Assembly (NCBI GenBank): GCA_037179515.1
Contig: JAXCGZ010003874.1
Coordinates: forward strand, 10,001-74,000
DNA length: 64,000 nt
Direction: 5' to 3'
From: Halocaridina rubra
Taxonomy: Eukaryota; Arthropoda; Malacostraca; Decapoda; Atyidae
Shown here: in pieces, positions 11,855 through 21,639 of the stretch
Numbering within the stretch: the first letter of the stretch is position 1
How the letters are laid out: every line of letters begins with the position of its first letter
Notes under the pieces: model-generated
What the model saw: the letters and a program-made list of their open reading frames with translations, nothing else
Told to the model about the DNA's origin: nothing
The model's database searches: none
Translations under genes and position numbers: made by a program

Positions 11855-14244
11855 TTATGGGAGACTTTAATCATAAAGAGATAGATTGGATAAATCTTGA
11901 CCCACACAGTGGTGAGGACTCATTTGGGGCAAGATTCCTAGATTGCGTACAAGGGAATTTCCTACACCAACATGTAATGGAACCAACAAGAGCCAGGGGT
12001 GGGGATGAGCCATCAATACTTGATCTGGTGTTCACAGATAATGTGTTGGATATTGAAAATATTGAGTATGAACCACCAATTGGAAAGAGTGACCACTGTG
12101 TGTTGTTGATGGAGTATATCATTGAAGACATTCTTCCTGAGAGTAGAGGCACTGAGGACATGAGGAGGAACTATCCGAAAGGAGATTACATCAAAATGAA
12201 TGAGCTTTTTGCAGTTATTGACTGGAGAACCTTATTTTACAACAAATCTGTACAAGAAATGTATGACATCTTTTGTGAGAAATATGGGAAGATAGTAGAT
12301 TGCTGCATACCTGTCACCAAAGTAGGTGTAATTCATGCCAGAGAGAAATGGTTCGATAATGGGTGTAAAAGAGCTAAGGAGTGGAGAGACAAATGCTGGA
12401 AAAGGTATAGGAGGAGAAAAAACCTAAATGCCTGGCAAACCTACAAAAGAGCAAGAAATGACTACCTAAGTAAAAGGAGAGAGGCAGAGAGAGATTATGA
12501 GAGGGACATCACCAGGAAGGCTAAAGAAAATCCCAAGCTTTTCCACAGCTTTATCAGAGGAAAACTGAAGGTAAAAGAACAGGTTTTAAGGCTAAAGAGA
12601 GCGGATGGAAGCATCACTGAGACGGACGAAGAGATCTGCAAAGAATTGAACAAGGAGTTTCAGTCAGTATTTACAGTAGAAAATACCCCACCCCCTCAGA
12701 TTGCAGTGATAGAAGCTCAAGGGCCGGTACTAGAGAACATCAACCTTACAGCCACAGAGGTATGCAAAGCGCTGATGGATTTAGATGTTCATAAAGCTAC
12801 AGGTCCTGATGACATATCCCCTCATGTGCTTAAAAAATGCGCAAACACAATATCAGTGGCACTAAGTATCATATTTAAGGAGTCACTGGAGTCGGGGGAG
12901 ATTCCAAGATGCTGGAAACAAGCAAATGTGATACCTATCTTCAAAAAGGGAAGGAGGGATACGGCTCTGAACTATAGACCAGTTTCCTTGACCAGCATAG
13001 TTTGCAAACTTATGGAGAAACTACTAAGGAAACATATCTCTCTTCACTTGGAATCCTTCAACTTTTTGTCAGTGAGGCAACATGGCTTCAGAGAAGGAAG
13101 ATCAACAGTAACAAACTTATTAGAATTTTATGATGAGGTAAGCCAAATCTTACAGGAAAGAGAGGGCTGGGCAGATTGCATATTCCTAGACTTCCAGAAA
13201 GCGTTTGACACTGTTCCACATGGGAGACTTATTAGGAAGCTGCAATCAATGGCTAGAATAGGTGGAAATGTCTTGGAATGGATAAAAACTTACTTAGAAG
13301 GAAGGGAACAGAGGGTTAGAGTAAGACACTCAGTGTCTGAATGGAGAAGAGTTAGTAGTGGAGTTCCACAGGGTTCAGTTTTAGGGCCACTTTTGTTCCT
13401 TGTATATGTAAATGACCTACCAGAGTCTGTAAATTCATTCATGAATATGTTTGCAGATGATGCAAAGATTGTGAAGAAAGTAAAAAACGAGAACAATGGT
13501 AGAGAACTTCAGGAGGATCTAAATAATCTGCATGAGTGGTCAGAAAAGTGGCTAATGAAATTCAATACCTCAAAATGTAAGGTAATGAGAATGGGTACAA
13601 GTGCAAGAAGGCCCAAGCTTGACTACTCGGTGGCTGGAGTACAACTTCAAGAGACAGAAAATGAGAGAGATCTAGGAGTAAACATACTGGCAGATTTGTC
13701 TCCAGAAATACATATAAATGGCGTAGTAAGGGCAGCATATGCATTCTTATCAAACGTAAGGGTAGCCTTCAGGCACATGGACAAGGAAATGTTCAGAAAT
13801 ATTTATGTAACCTATGTGAGGCCAAAACTCGAATATGCAGCCCCCTTTTGGAATCCGCACTTGAAAAAGCACATAGCTAAGCTTGAAAAAGTTCAAAGAC
13901 ATGCCACGAAACTGGTGCCAGAAATACGCAATCTCGGTTATGATGAGAGGCTGAGGGAATTAGACTTGCCATCACTCGAAGCTAGAAGAGTAAGGGGGGA
14001 TATGGTGACAGTCTTTAAATTCCTTCATGGTTATGATAGAGTGGATAGGGATCGATATTTCGATATGGCTGGCTCTAGAACTAGAGGTCATAGTTTGAAG
14101 CTTCGGAAGAAAACTTGTTTGCAGGATGTAAGGAAATACTTTTTCAGTGTAAGAGTAGTTGATAATTGGAATTCGCTAAGCGAGGAGGTAGTTAATGCTA
14201 TCTCAATCCATAGTTTTAAGGACAGGTATGATAAGTATCACTAA
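11851..14244 (+). CDS. CR1 ORF2, endonuclease end and reverse transcriptase
   Basis: A 797-codon open frame. It starts with the second half of the endonuclease: IMGDFNHKEIDW (GDFN Asn/Asp site) and GKSDHCVLLMEY (SDH catalytic box). A basic connector follows (about residues 155-230). The RT comes next, with HKATGPDDISPHVLK, IPIFKKGRRDTALNYRPVSL, FLDFQKAFDTVPHGRL (motif A Asp), VSSGVPQGSVLGPLLFLVYV (motif B) and MNMFADDAKIV (motif C, FADD). The C-terminal domain has PKLEYAAPFWNP and VVDNWNSLSEEVVNA, which are CR1 hallmarks. All catalytic residues are present. Joined to 11423-11854 the protein would be about 940 residues, usual for CR1, but a one-base shift near 11845 separates the parts. It is the largest intact ORF in the window. 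Confidence 0.9.
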   Translation: MIMGDFNHKEIDWINLDPHSGEDSFGARFLDCVQGNFLHQHVMEPTRARGGDEPSILDLVFTDNVLDIENIEYEPPIGKSDHCVLLMEYIIEDILPESRGTEDMRRNYPKGDYIKMNELFAVIDWRTLFYNKSVQEMYDIFCEKYGKIVDCCIPVTKVGVIHAREKWFDNGCKRAKEWRDKCWKRYRRRKNLNAWQTYKRARNDYLSKRREAERDYERDITRKAKENPKLFHSFIRGKLKVKEQVLRLKRADGSITETDEEICKELNKEFQSVFTVENTPPPQIAVIEAQGPVLENINLTATEVCKALMDLDVHKATGPDDISPHVLKKCANTISVALSIIFKESLESGEIPRCWKQANVIPIFKKGRRDTALNYRPVSLTSIVCKLMEKLLRKHISLHLESFNFLSVRQHGFREGRSTVTNLLEFYDEVSQILQEREGWADCIFLDFQKAFDTVPHGRLIRKLQSMARIGGNVLEWIKTYLEGREQRVRVRHSVSEWRRVSSGVPQGSVLGPLLFLVYVNDLPESVNSFMNMFADDAKIVKKVKNENNGRELQEDLNNLHEWSEKWLMKFNTSKCKVMRMGTSARRPKLDYSVAGVQLQETENERDLGVNILADLSPEIHINGVVRAAYAFLSNVRVAFRHMDKEMFRNIYVTYVRPKLEYAAPFWNPHLKKHIAKLEKVQRHATKLVPEIRNLGYDERLRELDLPSLEARRVRGDMVTVFKFLHGYDRVDRDRYFDMAGSRTRGHSLKLRKKTCLQDVRKYFFSVRVVDNWNSLSEEVVNAISIHSFKDRYDKYH

Positions 14245-14335
14245 GTCTAAAAATGGAACCGATCAGGAGACGGGAAGATACGAGCTTTGGGCTCTTTCCC
14301 GTAAACACAATTAGGTAATCACAATTAGGTAATCA
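14245..14335 (+). repeat. CR1 3' UTR and terminal 14-bp repeats
   Basis: After the stop comes CAGGAGACGGGAAGATACGA and GCTCTTTCCCGTAAACACAA, in which CGGGAAGA/TTCCCG can pair as a small stem-loop. Two copies of CACAATTAGGTAAT then end the element. Antisense copies of this end at 50418-50545 and 51649-51722 show it is the family's conserved recognition tail. Confidence 0.8.
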
Positions 14336-14447
14336 CCACTCTAGCCATTTTCTCCTCTTAATGGTATGTGTCTCTTCATGGACATGTTCTTTGACTGCCT
14401 GGAGGGTGCGGTAGGAGTCATCAGTGCGACATTTTCTGTGCATTTTC
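14336..14447 (-). pseudogene. Jockey-type ORF2 linker between the two insertions
   Basis: The minus strand reads KMHRKCRTDDSYRTLQAVKE, then HTIKRRKWLEW, a basic linker between endonuclease and RT. It joins VIQK at 14631 on one side and CSTLDAHTS at 10814 on the other. That continuity defines both insertion points. Confidence 0.7.
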
Positions 14448-14626
14448 AGGTTGTGGAAGAGCCGGGAGGATGGGCTGTGGCACTCCAGCAGTGCCATCTG
14501 AACGGTCGCTAGCTCCCTCGTCATTGCCCATAGAGCAAAGTAATCCCCCTATTTGTTTTCCTTTCTTGATGTCGGCTACCCCCCAATTAAAGGGGGAAAC
14601 AGCCAAGGTATATGTATGTATGTATG
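14448..14626 (+). mobile_element. RTE-type element, 179-bp 3' end only
   Basis: AGGTTGTGGAAGAGCCGGGA, GGGCTGTGGCACTCCAGCAG, CATAGAGCAAAGTAAT and GGCTACCCCCCAATTAAAGG, then GGAAACAGCCAAGGTATATG and (TATG)n. This matches, in reverse orientation, the 3' terminus of the element at 23318-26480. TTTC flanks it on both sides (14444-14447 and 14627-14630), a plausible target-site duplication. It is severely 5' truncated. Confidence 0.75.
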
Positions 14627-14630
14627 TTTC

Positions 14631-15083
14631 TGGATGACGTTGAGCCGGTGATTGAGTTCTTTAACTCTGTCACAGTAGTACCATCTGTCACGATGAGTTG
14701 TGTGTTGTGGCATACAGAAGGGGATGGAAGAGTTTGCTGCAGCTTGCAGGGCATTGAATAGCTCGGCCTCAGCTTGGTCGATGTCTCTGGATGGTGTGTA
14801 GGCTGAAAACCAATTGCTGAGGTGCTCCTGGAATCGGCCCCAGTCGGCCTTCTTGAAATTCCATCGAGGGGGAGGAGCAGGGATTTGGAAGATTTCAGGA
14901 ATTGGCAGCGTGAGATGGCTCCCGTAGTGGTCGCTTGTGACCAGGGGATGAACTCTCCATGTGGCGTCTTGCCTTAGGGAGTTGGAGACAAAGGTGAGGT
15001 CTGTATTCCACCTTTGTCATGAGTTGGCTCATGATTGTTGAGAAGGGTGACGTCTTCTTGGTCGTCCAGCGGGCTCACGATGT
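14631..15083 (-). pseudogene. Jockey-type ORF2: end of endonuclease domain
   Basis: The minus strand reads SGHIVSPLDDQEDVTLLNNH, EPTHDKGGI, then after a small shift the endonuclease closing motif HPLVTSDHYGSHLTLPIPE (SDH box), WNFKKADWGRFQEHLSNW, DIDQAEAELFNALQAAANSS and DRVKELNHRLNVIQK. These fit the second half of a Jockey-group endonuclease and its linker. The first half is absent beyond 15083, where a MITE begins. A frameshift lies near 15020. It belongs to the RT/RNase H part at 8622-10622. Confidence 0.7.
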
Positions 15084-15255
15084 GTCCAGAATAGACACAT
15101 AATGTAATTTTAGGTGCTTAATATTGGATTGAGGTTAGATCAGATTAAGTTATCTTAACCTTACCAATCGTGTGCCTAACGTAGCATAACCTAATCTTAC
15201 CTATCTCAGTCCCAGATTAAGCACCTGAAAATTATATGAGGTGACTATTCCTGGA
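15084..15255. mobile_element. MITE with about 38-bp terminal inverted repeats
   Basis: The left end TCCAGAATAGACACATAATG-TAATTTTAGGTGCTTAAT is mirrored by the right end ATTAAGCACCTGAAAATTAT-ATGAGGTGACTATTCCTGGA with a few mismatches. The 172-bp interior holds degenerate CCTAA/TTAGG-like words (GAGGTTAGATCAGATTAAG, AACCTAATCTTACC). A related right end lies at 3567-3616. It has no coding capacity and the superfamily is not determined. Confidence 0.6.
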
Positions 15256-16087
15256 TTGATTCCGCATTTCTTTTGCTTTATTTAACGAGTCAATTATATT
15301 ATGGCAATAATCAATAATTGCCATAAATATGGCTCTGATAACTAATGTAGAGCAAATATTTGTATATTAGAGGGAGTGCTTGAGTACACATGTCCCCATG
15401 TACATGTACAGACTTCTCTCATATATATAAATGCTTATTTGATTATGCAAATACATAACAAAGAAGAGGAACATACAGAATTTATGAAATTAAGAGATAT
15501 TGTGAAAGAGCAAGACGAAGAGAGAGGGAGAGCAAATAATAATAATAATAATAATAATAAATGACTGATTGACTCCGGGTACCAGCAATCAAAAGCCACA
15601 TACAGTCAGTAAGACTTAGTTTATCTTAAGCACAAACCCTCAATTAGTGTCCGAATGAGCGAGAGGGTGGGGTGTACCATTTGGGCGAATCTTCATATTC
15701 TGCCTTTTTTTTTTCATTATTATTATACAGTATTTAGAAATAGAACTGCAGGAGTTGCATTGAAAAGAATGAGTGTCTTTTCCCACCAAAGACATAAACC
15801 AACTTTTAAAACACATTCCCACTGGTTATAGCCAAGGGAATAATTTATCTGAATATATGTATCAACTGGATGTGAGTCAAGCATCCAGGAACTGAATTAC
15901 TTTTCACGTCTTTGTTGTTTTTCCTTTAGTGGCTAGAAGGTTTTATTTAGGGCTTTCGATTATCCTTCTTTAATTCTGTCCTATCAAACTTTGCTCATTC
16001 CTATATGCTTCAACAACCAGACAGAAGATTAAATTTTAATGTGAGTTATTTTTTTCCAGCATTCATGATCCTCATCATTTACATAAT
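15256..16087. other. unannotated stretch with a short (AAT)n
   Basis: AT-rich DNA with an (AAT)n run at 15535-15561 and a T/A run near 15707-15725. No coding or RNA signal recognised. Confidence 0.4.
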
Positions 16088-16215
16088 TATTTACACTCTA
16101 GATGGTGTAATGGTTATCACACTCGGGTCACAATCGAGGGAGTTAGGGTTCGAATCCGGGTCGAATAAAAAACTTGGGCAGGTTTCTTCACTCTCAACTG
16201 TTTCTGTTCACCTTT
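16088..16215 (+). repeat. tRNA-Val-derived SINE head
   Basis: GATGGTGTAATGGTTATCAC is an A box region very close to tRNA-Val. CTCGG-GTCACAA-TCGAG (16122-16138) forms a five-pair anticodon stem and a seven-base loop with anticodon CAC. GGGTTCGAATCC (16146-16157) is the B box. The acceptor arms do not pair (CACTCTA against GTCGAAT), so this is a SINE or tRNA pseudogene rather than a working tRNA. The sequence continues into a non-tRNA tail (CTTGGGCAGGTTTCTTCACT). Confidence 0.6.
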
Positions 16216-16282
16216 CATCGCATTTAGATTCTTGGTCACTATTCTGGCATACTTTTTTCCCATGATAAAGCCGTTTAACACA

Positions 16283-16465
16283 CACCAAGTGGTCCTGTCA
16301 CAGAGGCACTGTGTAGAGATGTGTAGCTCACAGATTGGCCAATACAGTGACTGCTTCCTTCCTTCTACCTCCAGACTCTGGAACTCTCTTCCTCCTTCTG
16401 TCCTCCCTAACTCTTATGACCTCTCTTCCTTCAAAGCAGTTATTTATCGTCATCTCAAGGCCTAG
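16283..16465 (+). mobile_element. non-LTR ORF C-terminal fragment
   Basis: The plus strand gives SQRHCVEMCSSQIGQYSDCF, LPSTSRLWNSLPPSVLPNSY and DLSSFKAVIYRHLKA before a stop. It is the same C-terminal motif as at 2189-2626 but in the opposite orientation. Only the last 60 or so codons survive, and no tail is seen after the stop. Confidence 0.65.
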
Positions 16466-16499
16466 TCCTGCCATACTTTTCGATCTTCATTACTTTGAA

Positions 16500-16555
16500 C
16501 AATGTATATGACCTGCGGGAGTCTGTAAATGCATTTTTAAATGTTTGCATGTTTC
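16500..16555 (+). mobile_element. CR1 RT micro-fragment
   Basis: AATGTATATGACCTGCGGGA-GTCTGTAAATGCATTT resembles CR1 bases 13408-13450, which encode VNDLPESVNSF just before the FADD box. Only about 50 bases align by eye, so the call is tentative. Confidence 0.4.
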
Positions 16556-17549
16556 CCACATTTACATACATGAGCCATTTCCCCCCTTGAAAGGGTAGTG
16601 GCTGAGTCAAGGCAGGATACCCTGACTCATTATGAAGAGAAAATACAGAGGAGGAGATTCCCAGTCCCCTCGCTCCGCCCCATTTATTCGACTTTTACGA
16701 CACGCAGGGGAGCACAGAAGAGGCTAATGAGGCAAGAGACAAAATTATCTTCCGTTTTACGTGTCATCATTACTCCCCATTCGAAAGAATGGCCTCTTGA
16801 AGATGATAAGAAATATATAATTATTTCAGCAGTAATGAAATTTGTTCTGCTGTGATGGAGAGTTTTAGATTTGTAGTACTTCACAGGTGTGTTGTCCATT
16901 AATAATTTACTTAGTAGTATTTCCTAAGAAATTATGTTATTTTCTTAGTTGTTATGTTTTTGCACGTAACTGAAGAAGAAATCCCGACTCATGGTCTGAC
17001 CAAGATTCTTCGTGTCCTGTATAAACGGAAAGAAGAAGAAGAAGAGGCAAGGTGATAATACGTCTTTTGAAAAGGTAAAGAACTGAAAGCACTTATCAGT
17101 TGATCTTCATCCCAGAAGGTTACTTATGCTGCTAAAAGTATCAGTGGTAAGTTCTGTAGTATATCTTATAATAATAAGACTCTCTATCTCTTGGTATCAT
17201 GGTTTGATATGAACTGCCGTGCCAGAAGGTGTTCTTGGATAAGATTAGTTTTGTGCACCCCTCCATAACTAATACCTCATCTAATAGTAATTATCTTTCA
17301 TATATGTTTAATGCTTACGTCGCACATTACTGTAAATTTGTTACAGTGGTAAAAATCACGCAAAGTTTTGGTTTGTATTATGTTTAAACTATACACCCTA
17401 ATTTACCCTATTAAGGTACGTAACTAAGCTAACTCGTAAATTCTTACAGTTGGGCCGTCTCTATTCACTTGTGAAAATTATATTATTTCTATGGATTTTT
17501 TTTATGCATTTTGAATGAATATGACCATGAAAATAGCCGGTAAAGTATG
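16556..17549. other. unannotated intergenic stretch
   Basis: Contains GGAAAGAAGAAGAAGAAGAGG near 17030 and otherwise unremarkable AT-rich DNA. The open frame at 16598-16855 shows no recognisable domain or motif. Confidence 0.4.
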
Positions 17550-18340
17550 CTAACCTAACACAATGTCTTCAGGGAGACTATTCCAGTGGTTTACAATTCT
17601 TGAATTAAAATTGTTCCTCTTGGTGGTTCGGTGTCTGAATTTTACCAGCTTCAGGCTGTGTCCTCTGGTATTTGGCCTGTCCCCTGCTGCTGCAACGTGC
17701 AGAAAGTGACCTTCTTTGACTGAGTCGATACCGTGGAGTACTTTATAGGTTTGGATTATGTTGCCCTGTATTCTTCTTTCTACCAGTGTGGTAAGTCCAA
17801 GACAGGTCAATCTCTCCTCATATGGTAATTCAGATAGTTCAGGGACTAACTTTGTGGTGTGCCATTGCACTTGTTCAAGCTTGTTAATATCTCGACGGGT
17901 ATGGGCCCCACGCCTGGATATTTTATTCCAGCCAGGGTCTAATCAGAGACTTGTACAATGGAAGGAACATATCCTTGTCCAGAAAGGTGTATGTTTTTCT
18001 ACCCACCATGGAATTTGCAATGGCCGCTGCCTTAGCTATTTGTAGTGTCGGCTTTAAGTTTGGGGTAACATATACACTTAGGTCCTTTTCTTCCTTAGTG
18101 ACGATTAGTGGAGTGTTGCCCATATACTGCAATACTGGTTCTCGGGATTTCTCCTTACTACATGCATCACCTTACACTTTTCCTCATTGAAATTAAGGAG
18201 CCACCGTCCGCTCCACTCTAGTAGTCTTCAAATATCTTCCTGAAGTATATCTCCATCTGTAGGCGTCCTGATTCTTCTAAATAGTTTGGCATCGTCGGCA
18301 AAAACCTTACTACTGGACTGCTCTCTCTCATTGGAATTCT
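17550..18340 (-). mobile_element. CR1-group RT fragment, diverged subfamily
   Basis: Minus-strand pieces run from a degenerate DDAKLFRR box (near 18280) through LLEWSGRWLLNFNEEKCKVM to VYVTPNLKPTLQIAKAAAIA, then DKDMFLPLYKSLIRPWLEY. They continue as HTTKLVPELSELPYEERL, GLTTLVERRIQGNIIQTYKV and NSRIVNHWNSLPEDIV (17870-17550). The order and spacing match the C-terminal half of the CR1 ORF2 at 11851-14244, but the protein is clearly a different subfamily. Frameshifts near 17900 and 18130 break it. No 3' terminal repeat is seen before 17550. Confidence 0.7.
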
Positions 18341-18627
18341 TTTTTCTTACTGTAATCTTACGTATATCTTGACCAAGGCTGCAATAACTCAGTAGTAGAG
18401 GTATTACAAATTTCTAATTTACCCTTTTTTTTTTTTTTTCTCATAAGTGTCAGTCATCATAAATCGTGCACGCCGTAAGTTGAAGACCACCTATTCTTTA
18501 AATCATGCCTAGCTTTTTGTGCTGTCTTTAAAGTGTACCTAATACAAATTAAATTCTGTTTAAAAGCATGTTGTTATAATGTATTTTTTAGGAACAAATA
18601 GCTACAATTTATTTATTTATTTATTTT

Positions 18628-18715
<88 letters not shown>

Positions 18716-19793
18716 CGACTTTGTATCTTTAAGGCCGCATCATTCTAAACTTGATAAGATGTAGGTTGACCATTCTTTAATTTCAGATATTAGCAGTTTT
18801 AATTTTTTTTTTCTCACGTACTGCCAATTTAGAATGATATTACTTTTTATAAATATCATGTATATTTGTAAACAGTGACAAATTTAATGCATTTAAAGAT
18901 GATACTCTGAAAATTTAATACTGTGCAGCATAGAGATACAGCAGCATAAACTGGGAGTATATCTGAAAAATATTTATAGATAATTTCCAAAAGAAATTAT
19001 GTGTACTACTAAGCTTATAATCTTAGACTATTCTTAGACGTACCCTAGGCTCTCATGGAATGCAAAAACTGGCAACTAGTTCAATATTTATGTAATCGAA
19101 AGTGCTTTAATCTGTTGAAAGAATAAAATCACACAGCAAACTTTCTATAGAACTTTTCATACAGTTTATGAATTATGTAAAATATAAATAAATGATAGTT
19201 AAGTACTGTATAAGATTTGATAATACATTGCAAGTGTCAAGGTCTTAAGGTATATTTAACTCCATTTATTATAGCACAGTCCTTCTTGGGACTGCCGAAA
19301 GAAATACACACTTATACAATATCCCTGCATTATCTGTTGTAAAAAGTGACTAAGATGTGTAGGGAAGCAATAGGCTGGCAATCCCTTCCAAATTTTACCC
19401 CTACAGACAAAAGAGGCAAGGATCTTTAGGGTATGGTGAATCCCTGTTGACTCCTTTTCTTTCTTCAGTTGTGACCATGCTGCTTGGCATTATATTGAAA
19501 AAATAATTACATTGCTGCACTTCTTATGCAGATTTCAGTTGAGTGCTCTGTTAAGAGCCCATGTTTATGTTCATCTGTATGAACAGCATCCTGTATTGTA
19601 TGCTTGTTGTTTGCAACATGTTACTGAATTTTTTGCACTGTTTTAGGCTTCATACTTCACTTCAGTATCATACTGTAATTACAGTGTTAATATTCTGATA
19701 TATTAGAGCTTATGAGTGTTATATTTTTTATTTCCATTTCTGAATTGCTGTTTAGTAGATGTTGACTCTAAAGTAGATTGCATTTCTCCACAG
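18341..19793. repeat. AT-rich stretch with (TA)n array
   Basis: A TA array lies at about 18628-18713 with imperfect flanks from 18600. Otherwise AT-rich sequence with no gene recognised. Bases 19270-19450 hold a GC-richer patch (CCTTCTTGGGACTGCCGAAA, GGCTGGCAATCCCTTCC) of unknown nature. Confidence 0.55.
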
Positions 19794-19960
19794 ATGAACG
19801 TACTCAATTGGAATGCTGGGATTCGAGGGGTCAAGAAGACCTGGTGTATACTGTTTTTGGTAACTATCGTGAAATTGTCAGGATTCTGCTCCAAGCTTAA
19901 GCAAGTACAAAAATGTATTCCTAATCACAATGCTGCTACAAGGTATCCTGAGCAATGAGC
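19794..19960 (+). pseudogene. ankyrin-repeat exon remnant 1
   Basis: A pyrimidine tract and AG (CATTTCTCCACAG) precede a frame reading CWDSRGQEDLVYTVFGNYRE then IVRILLQA. GNYREIVRILLQA is the second-helix signature of an ankyrin repeat, a protein-binding helix-turn-helix unit. A TAA follows where the usual Gly of the GA turn would be. The acceptor suggests an original exon. With the segments at 20952, 21184 and 21640 it forms a chain of ankyrin units on the same strand. Whether any transcript survives cannot be seen. Confidence 0.45.
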
Positions 19961-20068
19961 AGCATTTTATATATAAAATTACTTTCATTATCAGTTACAA
20001 CCAGCAAAACTGGGTCACCCTGTATTGGGTATTTATCCTCTCTTTCAAAATATAATGTGAGGATTATG

Positions 20069-20220
20069 GTAGCCAATTGCTTAGAATGTCGACTTGGGAG
20101 TTGACAGACCCACGATCGAGCCCTCTGTGGGGTGCTAGGAAAAGCATCAGCCTAAATTCCCCAGCCAAGCTCTCTGTGTTTCCACCCCATATTGGGTGTA
20201 AATAGTGATGAGTAAAATGC
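20069..20220 (+). repeat. tRNA-derived SINE (CATCCAGCCTTAATTCCCCAG family)
   Basis: TGGTAGCCAATTGCTTAGAA and a B-box-like CGATCGAGCCCTC, then the core AAAGCATCAGCCTAAATTCC-CCAGCCAAGCTC and the tail CACCCCATATTGGGTGTAAA-TAGTGATGAG. It lies between ankyrin segments 1 and 2. Confidence 0.65.
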
Positions 20221-20951
20221 AAACACACACATCCACATAAAATATGAAAGTGTTGTGTGCATCCAGCTTATTTAGTTTACATATCTTCACACGGAATTCC
20301 ATTCCAGCAGTCATGTCAATTTCATTAAAAGATCACTGTACTGACCTTTGTATTTTCAGTAAAAATCCGTGGACATTTGATTAATCACTTTTAAATCTCC
20401 TGTAGTTCAAAGGCATTATAAGCTGATCAGTCTGTTTTCAGAGTGGAAACCAAACACTCCATTTTTAATAGGTACAAGGTACCTTTTCATGTTTTAATAC
20501 AAATTTTATGAAATACCAAAGCTATCTTACGACTCCAGATTAGACCCAACCAAGGCTTCATAATCTCTATGCTTATACTAATGTATTGTGACTTCTAACT
20601 GTCAAACTCGAATGTTTTTCATTATTTTGAAGAAATACCCATAGAGAAAGACTGCTAAAGATAGATGATGAGAGAGAATATGTAGTCCTTTTCATGCACA
20701 ATAATAGACACGTTGATTATGGATTTCTATTAACTTTCAGTGAGGTAGAGTCTTCAGCATAGCTGAAATGTGCATTACAGTAAATTAATATAGATATGTT
20801 TCTCTCTGAATTATATATCTCCCAGAACAGTACAATTTTTTGCCATAGATATTAGTGTAACCAGTATTAAGTTGTACCTAGCAGTATCAAAGGTGTATTT
20901 GTTATGGTTAATTATTACTTACTGATAATGTATTTTCTGCTTGTCGAGCAG

Positions 20952-21067
20952 CCTTGTGATAGGGATGATCCTTCAGATGAAGGTCACACCGCTGTGTTGT
21001 GGGCTGCAGCCAGAAGCGAAGAATTATCCATTACAGACATGGAGAATCTTTTATCTAAGCTAATCTG
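20952..21067 (+). pseudogene. ankyrin-repeat exon remnant 2
   Basis: The frame reads CDRDDPSDEGHTAVLWAAAR then SEELSITDMENLLSKLI before a TGA. EGHTAVLWAAA is the first-helix TPLHxAA-type signature and the rest fits the second helix. A possible acceptor (CTGCTTGTCGAGCAG) lies immediately upstream. It follows the direction and style of the neighbouring segments. Confidence 0.4.
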
Positions 21068-21183
21068 AGAGGCTGTATTCCTCTTTATATAGTTGCAGTA
21101 ACTGGCATGTCTCCACATTAGTAGTTTTGCTTCATTAATGTACACTTCCTGACATGTCTGTGTCAGATAAACTCTCACATTTA

Positions 21184-21332
21184 CTTGACGCAGCACAGGC
21201 CTGTCATTCACAGACTGTCAGGATATTAGCCAAAGCTGGAGAATCCCTAGATCACAAGGATAATGTGCTCTTTATCATGCTGTTCTGGTTGGTCACTTGT
21301 ATTCTGCTCAAATACTCGTCAAAGATGGTATA
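21184..21332 (+). pseudogene. ankyrin-repeat exon remnant 3, with frameshift
   Basis: LDAAQACHSQTVRILAKAGE then SLDHKDN matches one repeat (helix 1, helix 2, Gly turn, D-x-KDN loop). The next repeat continues only after a one-base shift at about 21265, where another frame reads ALYHAVLVGHLYSAQILVKD. The GH, HAV and ILVKDG positions are the conserved ankyrin ones. Two adjacent repeats joined by an indel are strong evidence for decay of a once-open frame rather than chance. Confidence 0.5.
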
Positions 21333-21639
21333 ATTTTTCTGGTATTTTTTTTCTATCATTTTACAGTCACTGCAATTTTCATTCCCAGTTAGTTGGTGTG
21401 TTTATCCCAGTCTCTATCCAGTCATAAGTTTTTGTCTTAAATTTTTGTAGGAAATCACATTACTAAATAAACGAAGCCTTGGTTTTTTTCAAAAAAATTT
21501 CGCAAAGGCCATCACAATACTTAATGTGCATTTTATCTTCAGAGAGGATGTAGCCATGAAGAAAGAAATTTCTTTATAAGGAAAAAATTTTCATTAATCT
21601 TGTATTGCAACAGGTTTATGATATTACCTATTTTACAGG

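Larger units (their letters stand above)
10815..14335 (+). mobile_element. CR1-type non-LTR retrotransposon, nearly complete
   Basis: The element carries the end of ORF1 (10851-11420), a full ORF2 (11423-14244, one frameshift) and a 3' UTR ending in two tandem copies of CACAATTAGGTAAT, the short terminal repeat style of CR1 elements, with no poly-A. It lies inside the Jockey-type element, whose reading frame resumes on both sides. A target duplication is absent or at most one or two bases, as is usual in CR1. It is 5' truncated within ORF1. Other copies of this family lie at 16500-16555, 17550-18340 (a diverged relative), 45240-45330, 49121-50156, 50418-50545, 51649-51722, 52930-53275 and 60120-60745. 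Confidence 0.88.
8030..15083 (-). mobile_element. Jockey-type non-LTR retrotransposon, split by two insertions
   Basis: One minus-strand element can be followed through 14631-15083 (end of the endonuclease domain), 14336-14447 (linker) and 10814-8030 (RT, RNase H, C-terminus). The breaks are exact. The linker codons either side of 14448-14626 join without loss, and the W codon at about 14336 joins the C codon at about 10814. The intruders are an RTE 3' end (14448-14626, flanked by TTTC) and a CR1 element (10815-14335). Domain order EN-RT-RNase H within one ORF fits Jockey/I-group LINEs. The element is 5' truncated, since most of the endonuclease is missing beyond 15083. Without the insertions it is about 3.35 kb. 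Stops and frameshifts make it inactive. Confidence 0.8.

Noticed and set aside
16096..16166. Functional tRNA-Val gene
   Set aside because: The acceptor stem does not pair and a SINE body follows. The tRNA-like parts at 2660-2740, 35700-35755 and 38468-38530 fail for the same reason.
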